The notes under the pieces were generated by a model. It had not been told where the DNA came from and ran no database searches. It was given only the letters and a program-made list of their open reading frames with translations. Both the position numbers and the translations under genes were made by a program. Positions 12,476-23,311 of a stretch of DNA of 64,000 nucleotides are shown here, piece after piece; the stretch's first letter is position 1, and every line of letters starts with the position of its first letter. Source of the DNA: Mariannaea sp. PMI_226 (taxonomy: Eukaryota > Ascomycota > Sordariomycetes > Hypocreales > Nectriaceae); NCBI GenBank assembly GCA_024336345.1, contig JANFOG010000001.1:124001-188000 (forward strand), in the 5' to 3' direction.

Positions 12476-12669
12476 TTATCTTCAATGGCAGGACCGGAGG
12501 TGATACAAGTTGCAATAAGAGATGTGTCCGCGGAGGTTGTCATCCTCGGATAGATAGAAGACTGACAGTTGACGAATCAAGGGAGCTGATAAGAAGCCTG
12601 GAGTTGTGCCGGAGATGTTGGAACCGCTCCAGGTCCACCTTGTCGGACAATTATGCGGCAGGGAGATAA
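12476..12669. promoter_or_regulatory. cluster of four AreA/NIT2-type GATA sites upstream of niaD
   Basis: HGATAR words occur as TTATCT (12476-12481, AGATAA on the - strand), AGATAG (12552-12557), TGATAA (12587-12592) and AGATAA (12664-12669). They lie 226-419 bp from the niaD start. AreA/NIT2 GATA factors activate nitrate genes under nitrogen limitation; grouped sites are required in Aspergillus and Neurospora. Single GATA words are common by chance, so the clustering and the gene identity carry the weight. Confidence 0.5.
12528..12535 (-). promoter_or_regulatory. NirA-type nitrate-specific activator site
   Basis: CCGCGGAG is the reverse complement of CTCCGCGG, an exact fit to the NirA consensus CTCCGHGG of Aspergillus nidulans. 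It lies 278 bp upstream of the niaD start and is flanked by GATA words on both sides, the expected layout of a nitrate-inducible promoter. Binding is inferred. Confidence 0.55.
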
Positions 12670-13206
12670 GGATGATTGACAGAAGAGCTTCGGATCACAG
12701 ATACATAACAGTCTCTTACAAGGAACTGCATTTCTTGAAGTTCTATCGTAAATCAAATGTGGACAGTGTGAACCATGACTATATGTCCTAGGGTTCCTAT
12801 CTACACGAGTCAGACCGGCTCACGGATGGCCTGCGAACATTGGTGCCGGGATTTACAACACTGTCGGCAGTGAATGCTATTAGCGCCGGGAGAGAGTGAG
12901 AGTGGAATTGGAAGTAGGAGTGGGAGTGGGATCGCGAGTGGGATGTCGAGTGGGGGAGTAGGAGTTATTTTTCTCAATAAGAAGCCCATTTGGGCCTCGC
13001 AGCTGTCGTTCTCTTGATGGCGGTAGTCCGATGAAATCTATGGAAGTTATCTTCATGTGAACGACCCATGGCCAATTATGGCACCCCTTTGGAATGAGTT
13101 GTTGGATGAGAAAGCCGCACATAAAAAAAAAAAACCACCGGCATAGTGTGAATTTAGCCTTCTAAAGACAATTTTAGAAGAGATCTGTGCTGGCTGATTG
13201 GGAGCC

Positions 13207-13260
13207 CAAAAAAAGAAAAAAGAAAAAAAAAAAAAAAAGGGAAAAGGAAAAGGAAAAAGA
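13207..13260. repeat. A-rich tract
   Basis: Interrupted poly-A/GAAAA low-complexity sequence in the divergent niaD/UPF2 spacer; probably nucleosome-disfavouring. Confidence 0.7.
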
Positions 13261-13914
13261 AACATGATCAAGAGTTAACAGCTTCCGGAAGAGGCAATGT
13301 TGTGAGGCAGGTAGTTAGGTAGATACAAAAGTATTGCAGAACGAAGCAAACTCGATTTGGCATGAGTGCAGGGTAAGCGCCCTCCCTGGCTTTTCGAGGT
13401 TGGTAAGGGAGGTAGGTACCGAACAGACGCACTGGACTCTTGGTACCTACTGTAAGGCATGCATGGAGTACCGTACCTGAGCTTTGAGGTGGTGTGGTGA
13501 AGGGAAGAGAGCAGTGTGTGCCTCACAAAAGTAGGTACGTACCCGCCTCCAAGCCCAGAAACTAAAATGTGATAGGCAGGCAGGTGAATGGCACCTCATC
13601 CATTCCCACTATGACAGCCTTTCTTCCAAAAGTTGCACCTCTACTAAACACCAAGGTCAAAGGTCGGCTGCCAAAAAACCAGAGACACCCCCTCGCGCTG
13701 CCCTTCACAATTCTCCCGTCCTGCTCTGACGGACGCACCCATGTCGGCTCTGCTTGACCGCCTGCATTACCATTTCCCGGGGCAGCACATCCCATAGCAG
13801 TCCCCTCCCCGCGTCGCATGTAGCGCCGCGCCGAATCAAATCATCCATCCACCTTAGGTATCGCCCTCGTTTAGCCCGCCTGCCGCTGCATCCTGTCGCT
13901 GCATCCTGTCCGCC

Positions 13915-16900
13915 ATGGATCGCCCAAGGAAGCGTATGCTCCCCGAGAAGCTCCTGCTTGTATCGCAAAATCAATTACTCACACCACCTTGTAGGCGAAC
14001 TGCGCGCTTTGAACGAAAGGGCTTGGGATGGCGAGAAAGGTTCATACTCGTCACTTACCCCACCACTTTTCCACCCTTCCCTGTTGACCAGCATTCCCAG
14101 ATCTCTTCGCCGTGAGCAAGACGCTCGACTCTTCCCTCAAAAAGAATACCGCATTCATAAAGCGTTTACGTACTGCCATTACCTCCGCCACCCTCAGCAC
14201 TTTTCTCCAAGAGATTCGAACACTCAGCTTACACAAGTATCTCTCCGAAATCATATCCGCCTGCTACGAAGGACTCTGCAGACTCAAATCGCCTGGTGAG
14301 ATCGAAGCCGGCGTGGAGATTGTCAGCGCCCTGCACCAGCGTTTTGGACCGGGCGAATTCACAGAATACCTGGCATGGCTGCTTGGCAAGGGTATGGCCA
14401 CACCAGATAGGAGCATCCTCAAGACGTTGGCCCCTGAAGTACGAGAGAAGGAAGAAAAGGAGCGCATCATTCGACAGCGGGCACTGCTGCGAGTAGTCAC
14501 AGAACTGTGGCTAGTCGGCGCTCTTAGGACTCTGGACGACGCGACGCGACCCGATGACGCCACCAAAGGCGCTGCTGGTAAGTCTGCCGAGATCAAACCT
14601 CGAGGCAGCGTCAGTAAGGGAGGAGCTGCCGAACCTTTCCCTCTCGAAGTTCTGAAGGATCTTCTGGGTTACGACCGCGAACACGCCAACCTGCCGTTGC
14701 TCGTTATATTTGTCAAATCGTTTAGCTGGGACATTTTAGGTGTTAAATCTGCCGGAGCGGAAGGCCGAAAGACCATTGAGGAGGATGGGGCTATCAATAC
14801 AGCCAATGGAGAGAATCATGATGATGGGGTCGACGAACCTGACTCATCTGATGTAGACCAGCCCTTCACTGACCCCGAACTGCGAGATCTATTCCGAAAC
14901 GTTCTGAGGAGATACTTCGAAGACGTGAAGGCACACATCCTTCGAGACCAAAAGTCCATCCAATCACAGGCGAGGCGCAACGCTGAAGCATACGTTAAGT
15001 CTGGCGAAGTTTTTGAGGATCGACAGGCCAACTATGAGAAGCAGGTCAAGGCACAGGAACGGCTTGTCTCAAACACCCAGGTTATTGCAGACGCTATTGG
15101 TGCTGACATGCCTGACCTCAAAGATTCGGACGATTCTCTGGGAGCATCAAATGGCTCTATTGGCCTGGTCAAAACTGGAGACTACCTACGATCAATGGGA
15201 GACGGTGCTGGAATTTGGGAGGATGAAGATGAGCGCCGCTTTTATGAGAATTTGGTTGACCTCAAAGGCAAAGTACCCGCGATTTTACTTGAAGACGGCC
15301 GGAAAAAAAAAATCGACTCTGATGAACAGGTTGGAAAGAAGATCGAACAGAATGACGCCACCGAGGCAGCCAAACCTGTTGACCCTTCCGATGACCAATC
15401 CACCGCCATTGCTAATAAGACAATCGGAGCTCAAGTTGATGCTCTACTCGCTCGTCTTCCCGAGCTAACGAATAAAGACATTGCGGATCAGATCGCAGTT
15501 GACTTTTGCTTTCTGAACTCCAAGGCCTCACGAAATCGTCTCGTCAAGGCATTGACCGAGGTGCCTAAAGGTCGAAGTGATTTGCTGCCCTCATGGGCTC
15601 GTCTCGTTGCGACTCTCGGACGTTATATGCCTGACGTCCCTAAAGGCTTAGTCGATTATCTGGATGCCGAATTCCGGAGTCTGCAGCGTCGCAAGGAGAA
15701 GGATTTTCTCGGACAAGTTCGATTGAGCAACATCCGCTATCTAGCGGAGCTCACTAAGTTTGGCATTGTCCCTGAACATGTCGTCTTTCACTGCCTGAAA
15801 GTTAGCCTCGACGACTTCTCACGCATGAATATTGAAATCCTTTGCAATCTTATCGAGAACTGTGGTCGATACCTGCTTCGTAATTCTGAGACCGCACCAC
15901 GGATGGCGAGCTTCCTTGAGACATTACAGCGCAAGAAGTCAGTCCAACATATTGGTCAGCCCGAACGCATGCTAATCGACAACGCTGTCTACTACGTTGA
16001 CCCTCCGGAGCGGCCCGCTATCGAGCAGAAGGAAAGAACTCCAATGGAACTGTTCATCCGCAAGCTCATCTATGTCGACATGACTAAGAGAAACTACAGC
16101 AAGATCTTGAAGCAAATTCGCAGACTTCACTGGGAGGAAACCGAGGTTGTCGCGATCCTGGAAAAAGTCTTTTCGAAGCCTGGAAAGGTCAAGTATGGTA
16201 GTATTCATCTTCTTGGAATTTTACTCAGCGCTCTATACCGTTACCACCCGGCGTTTGTCGTCAAGGTCATTGATAACGTGATCGAGTCTATAAGCTTTGG
16301 CCTCGAACAGAACGACTACAGGTTCTTTCAACGACGTGTCGCTGAGGTGAAGTATCTCGGAGAACTCTATAACTATCGCATGCTGGAACACCCTGTCATT
16401 TTCGATACCATGTACAAGATCATGACATTTGGATATGGTAAAGATTATTCTTAGCTTTCTGATAATCTCAACGCTAATAAGCTGCCTTACAGGTGGACCT
16501 CCTGTCCCTGGCCGATTTAATCCCCTCGATCCCCCGGACGACTTTTTCCGCATCCGCCTTGTGGCCACTATGTTGGAAACTTGCGGCATGTTCTTTAACC
16601 GAGGTGCTGCGGGAAAGAAGTTGGACTACTTTTTGTCTTTCTTTCAGGTATGTAAATCTGGTGTTTAAGATTGCCGAAGTGAGAGCTGATAACTTGGGCA
16701 GTACTATGTTTTCACCAAAACGTCTCTTCCTATGGATATAGAGTTCACGGTGCAGGATACGTTTGCGCTGACCCGACCACAATGGAAACTAGCAGCAAAC
16801 CTGGAGGAAGCTGTCAAGGCCTTCCAGCTCGCTGTGGCTCAAGACCAGAAAACCGCTGGAATCGATAAGGTTATTGAGGACGATGCTACTAGCGGCGCCT

Positions 16901-17588
16901 CATCCGATGATGAGAATGGGGATAATGACGATGGTGACGATGACGATGAAAGTGCATCCGAAGAGGAAGAAGCTGAAGTAAGTGGCCTAGCACTGAAAAT
17001 GATTTGCCATAGCTAATCTCTTCCCCCCGGTGACAGGAGGTGGAAGATGACTCGGACCGTGAGAGTACTTTCGATGAAGAAGCAATCGTTGTCACTCGTC
17101 AGGAGGAGCAGGTCGATCCTGAGGATGAGGCTGAATTCGAACGCGAATATGCAAAGATGATGGCCGAAAGCTTGGAGTCGCGCAAATTTGAGCGGAAGCA
17201 GCTTTTCGATGTGCCTCTTCCAGTTCGACCCAAGAACCGCGAGGCATCTACTTCTGGCGAAAATAGCAGTGGACAAGGCGAGAGTCCCGGTGGAAATACC
17301 ATGGCCTTCTCTCTTCTCACGAAGCGAGGCAACCGCCAGCAAGTATGTTAAACACGTAACAACTTCGCTCGTATTTTTGCTAACGCGAGAAAGACACGTA
17401 CTGTCGAATTGCCTTCTGATTCCACCTTTGCGATAGCCATGAGGAACCAGCAACAGGCAGAGCGTGAAGAACAGCAACGCATCAAAAATTTGGTGCTCAA
17501 CTATGATCTTCAGCAGAATGAGGATCAGGATGGTGGTACGGACCCAGAGCCCCCTTTGAAGAATATCAATATTGAATATTTACTGTAG
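13915..17588 (+). CDS. upf2: Nonsense-mediated mRNA decay factor Upf2/Nmd2
   Basis: Seven exons (13915-13933, 13995-14039, 14101-16437, 16493-16647, 16702-16977, 17037-17342, 17394-17588) encode 1110 aa. Upf2 bridges Upf1 and Upf3 on terminating ribosomes and triggers decay of mRNAs with premature stops. The N-terminus after splicing reads RKRELRALNERAWDGEK, then DLFAVSKTLDSSLKKNTAF, as in other Upf2 proteins, and begins the first MIF4G domain. Two further MIF4G domains follow, the third containing RRVAEVKYLGELYNYRM. An acidic linker (SSDDENGDNDDGDDDDE) precedes the C-terminal Upf1-binding region, which ends in KNLVLNYDL and a short tail. The tiny first exon (19 nt) and second exon (45 nt) are easily missed; they were chosen because they restore the conserved start and keep the frame. 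Orthology is firm; the N-terminal exons are a hand-built model. Confidence 0.93.
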
Positions 17589-19173
17589 GACATGAGCGTC
17601 CAACGACGTATTACCACAACCGCCTCGAACGATCCAACAAAGACCGTAGCCAGAGGGTTAGAAAACTTCAGCTAAGCGACGTTGACTGGTAAGGGAGCAA
17701 TTGCGATATGAAGCAAAACAAGGGGTGAGTTTGAATCCAAACGGCGCACCAAGTATATGGAAGGGTCTTGGAGAAAGATTCATATTATCATCTTCTCTGG
17801 CTTCCATCATCGAACCCGAGCAACATGGCAAGCACATATGCGAAGTCTCTCGGGTGTTGCAATAGTATTCGTCTTCCCTCATTATATTGAGATGAGAAGT
17901 CCAAAGGTAGCACAGTGTCTCGAGTGTTGTGGCATGTCACCGCTTGAGTAGCGGGCAGGTTTGTTCAAGCTACACTTGTTGCGCTTGCTGCAAGGTAATA
18001 TGTCTCGGGCAGCAACCAGATAAGGGTTCATATCTTGACGGAGGCATATCTCATTCTTTAGCAGAACTCAGACGAGGACATTTACCTCAAGTCGATGGTA
18101 GATGAAGGAGACCTACAATGCTGTAATCTGCCGTGGTCCTTGGGAACGACGCCGCAGGATGAGAGGCTATGACTGGCGGAAGCCGCATCTTGCTTTAGGA
18201 CTTGATCCGATTTGGTATTGGGACCTATTAATGGTTCACTAGGTAGCTACATAGCCGCCCTGATACAAGTTGAATGGTGAGGTTTTGACGTTGAATCGTG
18301 GTTGTACGAGACCGCGGAAGCGTCCCAAATCTATCCATGAGGTACTTATTAAAAATCCTAAGAGACACTGAAAGCGAGGTGATTGGCAAATTGATGGAGG
18401 TTGATTGACTGGTGTTTTCCATGCTTGCCTCCTGTTGATCAGATCTCATGTACATATTTGTAAGAACATGATGCAGTACCTTGCCTCACCTAAGGTGACT
18501 TTGTTACCTCCCTCTAGGTAGGTAGGTGTGCCAATAAAAAAATGGTCATTGTATTGCAAGTGATGTAATTAATACAGTTGCGGTGTGAGGGTTTTGACCC
18601 TTGGCCTCAACCAACCTCTCTCAGTCACCAGGAAGGCGTGCTGGACTCTCTCACCAGAACTTCCCAGCTGTAACTACCTATCCACAAACAGCACAATGCA
18701 CGTGAAAACCTCAAGGATACGACATTCAACCATCTTCCATCACCCCCCTTCCCAATCCTTCCGGACTCTCAGTCGCGCCTTGGAGGCATGCTTGTTTCCT
18801 TGCTACTACTGTGGCCAGTCAGTTCTGAGCGCAGGTCGCCTCTGGCCAGTTTCACATTACTCTTTGGCTAAGGTGAATGCTTTGAAGAGCTAGCTAGCTA
18901 CAACGACCGAGAGGACGAGGCAAGAAGAAACTGCAAGAAGAAACTGCAAGAAGAAACTGGCCCTTGTTCCATACTTCGGATTCAAGTCTGAGTTACTGGC
19001 CTAGATGTTAGAGGTGCTGGCGAGGAGGACTGAGGGAATGCGTTGTATCAGGCATGCTGACTCGAGCTGTTTCACCTCCGTGCAAAAGGACCCATCTCGT
19101 TGGAGCTTTGGGAGTCGAGATTGGTTGTCAACTAGCCAGTAAATCGTCGAGAAGGGACTCCCGCCACGGAATT
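17589..19173. other. 1.6-kb spacer between UPF2 and the chitin synthase
   Basis: No gene is recognised. It holds AGGTAGGT-type words near 18476-18530 and three exact copies of a 13-mer at 18920-18958. ORFs of up to about 100 codons show no family motif and poor codon structure. Confidence 0.55.
18920..18958. repeat. three tandem copies of a 13-nt unit
   Basis: GCAAGAAGAAACT is repeated exactly three times, about 215 bp upstream of the chitin synthase start. It is a purine-rich minisatellite with no known role. Confidence 0.85.
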
Positions 19174-21339
19174 ATGGTTCTTCTCGAAGCGTGGCCAATC
19201 TCTGAAGTATGTTGACTCGCTCATTTCACAGCCTTGAGCTCCAATTCACTGATAGTTCGCTACTTCAGATCGCTTATACTGTCATTATTGGAGTGGTCAT
19301 GTTGATGGCATGCTTTGAATGGCTCCTATGGTTGGCCGCCTTCGTCTACTGCCTGGTCAAGGTCTTTCAGAAGGCTGAGCACTGGTCGATCAATATTTTA
19401 TGTATTGCCGTTGGGACAGCGTTTGTTCTCCTGCGGTACGTGCTCATTATAGCATGATTGTGACAGTAATTAAGTTCTAACCGCCAAGCATAGATGTGTC
19501 TTTCTCCCCGTGATGTTGGTCACACTACCACTTCCTCATGAGATAACCAAGCTCTGGCCTGAAGCAATGGTTACTGTCCTGCAGTGGTTTGCGTTTTGGA
19601 CCTTTGCAATTCTTCTCAACATTCCCTATCTGATTTGCATATATCAGCTTGTGACAAATCAACTTGGCCGGGAAAAGCGAATCAAGGAAGTCCTCGACGA
19701 CGTTACCGCCCCGAAAGTGGTAGTTGTTATGCCTTGTTACAAAGAAGAACTCGAAGTCCTCATCACAGCCATCAATTCCGTTGTCGACTGTGACTACCCT
19801 CCAGCATGCATTCATGCTTTCTTGTCATTTGATGGCGAAATTGAGGACGAATTGTACTTGAGAACCATTGAGAAGCTTGGTGTGCCCCTAAACTTACATA
19901 GGCGTCCTAAGAGTATCGATGTCATCTATCGAGCAGCGCGTGTTACCATTTCTCGGTTCCCTCATGGGGGAAAGAGACATTGCCAAAAGTTGACGTTCAG
20001 GCTCATTGACAAGATATACAAAGAGTACCTGAGGCGGAATGACAATTTATTCATTCTGTTTATCGATTCAGACTGCATTCTAGACAAAGTCTGTCTCCAG
20101 AACTTCGTTTTCGATATGGAGCTAAGTCCCGGCAATGCTGGAGATATGCTGGCCATGACTGGGATTATCACTTCGACGACCAAGAAACACAGCATCATTA
20201 CCCTGTTACAAGACATGGAATATATTCATGGACAACTATTTGAACGAACTGTAGAATCTGGGTGTGGTTCTGTAACTTGCCTTCCCGGTGCCTTGACGAT
20301 GCTACGGTTTTCTGCTTTTAGAAGGATGGCCAAATACTACTTTGCTGACAAGATGGAGCAATGTGACGACATATTTGACTATGCCAAATGCCATCTCGGC
20401 GAAGACCGATGGCTCACACATTTATTCATGATTGGTGCCAAGAAACGTTACCAAATTCAGATGTGCACGTCAGCATTCTGCAAAACAGAAGCTGTGCAAA
20501 CTCATCGCTCACTGATGAAGCAACGACGTCGATGGTTTTTAGGATTCATCACAAATGAGGTGTGCATGTTGACAGATTGGCGGCTGTGGAAGCGCTACCC
20601 GATCCTTATTCTTGCTCGATTTATGCAAAATACCATTAGAACGACGGCACTACTCTTCTTCGTCATGGTTCTGTCGTTGATTACGACGGTAAAGAGGGTC
20701 GATAACCTCCCAGTCGGATTCATCGCGATATCGCTTGGGCTAAACTGGTTGTTGATGATGTACTTTGGGGCCAAACTGCGACGGTTTAAAATCTGGTTGT
20801 ATCCTCTCATGTTTATTCTGAACCCGTTTTACAACTGGTCTTACATGGTGTACGGGATTCTTCGAGCGGGACAACGAACTTGGGGAGGTCCACGGGCTGA
20901 TGCCGCGACAGCGAATTCAAGCACCACGGCCCGGGAGGCAGTTGAACGAGCAGAGCAGCGAGGCGATGAACTAAACATCATCCCGGAAACATTCAAAGCA
21001 GCTCGTAGTGCTCGTGAAGCTGCTTTGAAACTGGATTCACACTCAGCGAAGGGACTTGGCCGGCTGAGGAGTGTAATTCGACCTCCCAACAAGATTGATG
21101 GCCGATTTTCGGTGCGACGGAAAACCGCGACCGGGACATATACACACCATGACGATTCCGAAGCCACTTTGGAAGCTGAATCTTGGTTGTCTGGGTATGG
21201 AAATTTGCAACAGAGCCCTGAAGCTGTCCAACTAGGGGGCTCACAAAACGGCGTCTTGCTCGAAGGGACGGCAGAGCAGAGGCAGAACAGACGACAACGC
21301 GTGGAAAGTTTGATGGGGGAAGAAGATAGACAAAACTGA
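19174..21339 (+). CDS. Chitin synthase, small form (probably class VI, ChsD-like)
   Basis: Three exons (19174-19206, 19269-19435, 19494-21339) encode 681 aa. It is a family 2 glycosyltransferase of the plasma membrane that would polymerise UDP-GlcNAc into chitin. Two or three N-terminal membrane segments precede the catalytic domain with VVVMPCYKEE, DSD (258-260), EDR (370-372) and QRRRW (410-414); further membrane segments follow, then about 170 hydrophilic residues. There is no myosin motor, cytochrome b5 or long N-terminal domain, which argues against classes IV, V and VII. Class VI is my best guess. The start is chosen at 19174 because MVLLEAWPISE ends exactly at a perfect GTATGT donor and a 62-nt intron leads in frame into IAYTVIIG; the alternative is a start at 19209, giving 690 aa with a different N-terminus. 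Confidence 0.85.
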
Positions 21340-23311
21340 GAATTAGAGCCATGTAGACTAGGTAGCACTCAAGAAGACCCTGCATACAGGAGCAACGAAA
21401 CGACGAAGGGCACAAAAATTGATGGACGAGTCAAGAACAGGGTCGGGGCAGATTGAATTCAGCAGAGCATAGTAGTCCAGTCTTGAACGTGCCTGGGGAG
21501 TAGATACGTAGCTTGAGATAACAGAGTAAAACGCCACGGCAACACTGTTAAGCTGCCCTGGGAACAGAAATGCGGTAAATGAAGGGTCAACTAGTGTTTT
21601 AAGAGGCAATGGCAGGGGAAGGGATTTAGCAACTTTCTTACTTGGGACAGGATTATAGGAGAGGTGGGCGAAAGTAGTAGCAGATAGACATGAGGGAGGT
21701 GTCTCATTTAGTGGTGATCTTGAAGTTTAAAGCTGCGATTTGGGGATTGGAGTTGAGCTGTGGTGGAATGTTTATTGTTCGAAGATAGACCACGAGAGAA
21801 GTGCCACTGTCTCACAGACAAGTATTTCTTCAATTCATAATTGGAATGAAAAGGTATGGAATGGCAAGCAGAGGCTGTAATCTAGGCTTCCTCGCATCCA
21901 CCATGAGGTGCTATGCCTCTCTTTTTCTTGCTCTTTCGGTATGGTACGAGGAAAAGCTAAAAGCGAAAATCAGATTGACTGTACTATTTTTTCTGATGAT
22001 GCTTATATGCAACTTACCTCCCTATCTTACCTTTGGGCAGCAATATTCATATTCATTGTCGTCGGTTGGCAATAGAGACAATGAAGGTAGCGATTGGCAG
22101 TCCTACACCGTCCTTTTCTGTCCTCCTCCCGCCTCTCTCAAAATCTCACTATAGCACAGTATCCGAATGGTAACTTGAGATCAAGCAACTGTTGTGGGGA
22201 TAGTTGTGTAGTAGTACAAGTACAATTGAATGTGGCCATGTAGCTGTCTGCGATACAATGAAACTTACCTTCTATACCTTTTAGTTAGTCGATAAAGTCA
22301 CTTGATTAGTTGTCTAAAACATCATGTCCGGCGAACCAAGCCACCGAAACACTGAATTGGTGAGAGACATAATGAGAGTGAGACCTAGCCTTGGCTGCTC
22401 ATGTGTCTTATTATCAAACCACAGATTGCTAGATCTGGTGCTTAGCAGCCTGGCCCTGGGGCACACCGAAAATACGGAGCAATCCATAGCATATCATGAT
22501 GATGATGGTTAGGTACCATAGTACTCGGATGGCAGAGCTGTAGAGACCTGAGGTTTTGTTTGGCTCCTGGTCTCGCCTCGCTTCGCTCACCAGGGGGAAG
22601 ATGCATCGCCAGCCAATCCCATCCATCCCTCCCATCCCTCCCATCCCTCCCAGCCTTAAGGTACGGGTAGATCTGCAGCAGAACCAAGCAGAAGCTGGTG
22701 GTTGATTCTACTCGATTCTTTAGGCATGGTACCTAACTGAACTCGTACAGTCTTGGCGGGTTGGCATGGCGGGGTATCTGCTGTCAATGGCGCCCGGTTA
22801 CCCCGAAAAGAGGTACTAGTTACTTAGTTTTGCAAGATTGCAGACGCATAGGCTGAGTCTGCTATACTCAAATATTCCGTACCTTGCCCCCCCCCCCCCC
22901 CTCCTCCTCTTCCTCCTCTACCTAGAGTTGCAGATGGCTAGCACTCAATTTACTCACCTTGGCATTTTGTAGGTACTTGACAGCACTTTCACGGTGTAAG
23001 AGACATAGATGTGTGTCTACCAGGTACTTAAAAACCCCACCCCCTCCTCACCCCTCGTACAGAAAGGAAAGGAAAGAAGAAAAAAAAAAAAAAAGAGAGA
23101 GAAACAAGACTGCCCAACCAAAAACCTCGATAACAGTACAGACATCACAGCTTTTTCCCTCCCACATCCCCACGACCGCTTTCAACCCGCCCACGACATC
23201 CGCCGATTTTCACACGAGCCTGCACACTTGTCTCTCCCTTTCCTTTCGTCTTACTCTCTTTCTTGCTGTCTTGTGTGTGTGCGACCCGGGGCAAACCCCA
23301 CCTCAGAAACC
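21340..23311. other. 2-kb spacer upstream of HSP88
   Basis: No gene is recognised. It holds a 9-nt CATCCCTCC repeat (22624-22650), a C15 run followed by TCC repeats (22887-22917) and a purine-rich AAG tract near 23065-23105. The last 100 bp are CT-rich. I did not find a convincing array of heat-shock elements (alternating nGAAn). Confidence 0.5.
22624..22650. repeat. three tandem CATCCCTCC units
   Basis: Exact 9-nt unit repeated three times in non-coding DNA. Confidence 0.85.

Larger units (their letters stand above)
12251..13914. other. divergent niaD/UPF2 promoter region
   Basis: No gene is seen in 1.66 kb. The niaD-proximal half carries the nitrogen-control sites listed separately. A GAGTGGGA-type direct repeat (about 12893-12960) and an A-rich tract (13207-13260) lie in the middle. 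AGGTACC-type words cluster at 13410-13550. The UPF2-proximal end is C-rich. Confidence 0.6.

Noticed and set aside
12491..12499. Second NirA-like site (CCGGAGG)
   Set aside because: It does not fit CTCCGHGG on either strand.
18585..18893. ORF of 102 codons upstream of the chitin synthase
   Set aside because: It shows no domain, hydrophobic pattern or plausible codon bias; probably chance.
21801..22154. ORF of 117 codons with a hydrophobic stretch
   Set aside because: There is no recognisable family and the codon use is irregular; not supported as a gene.
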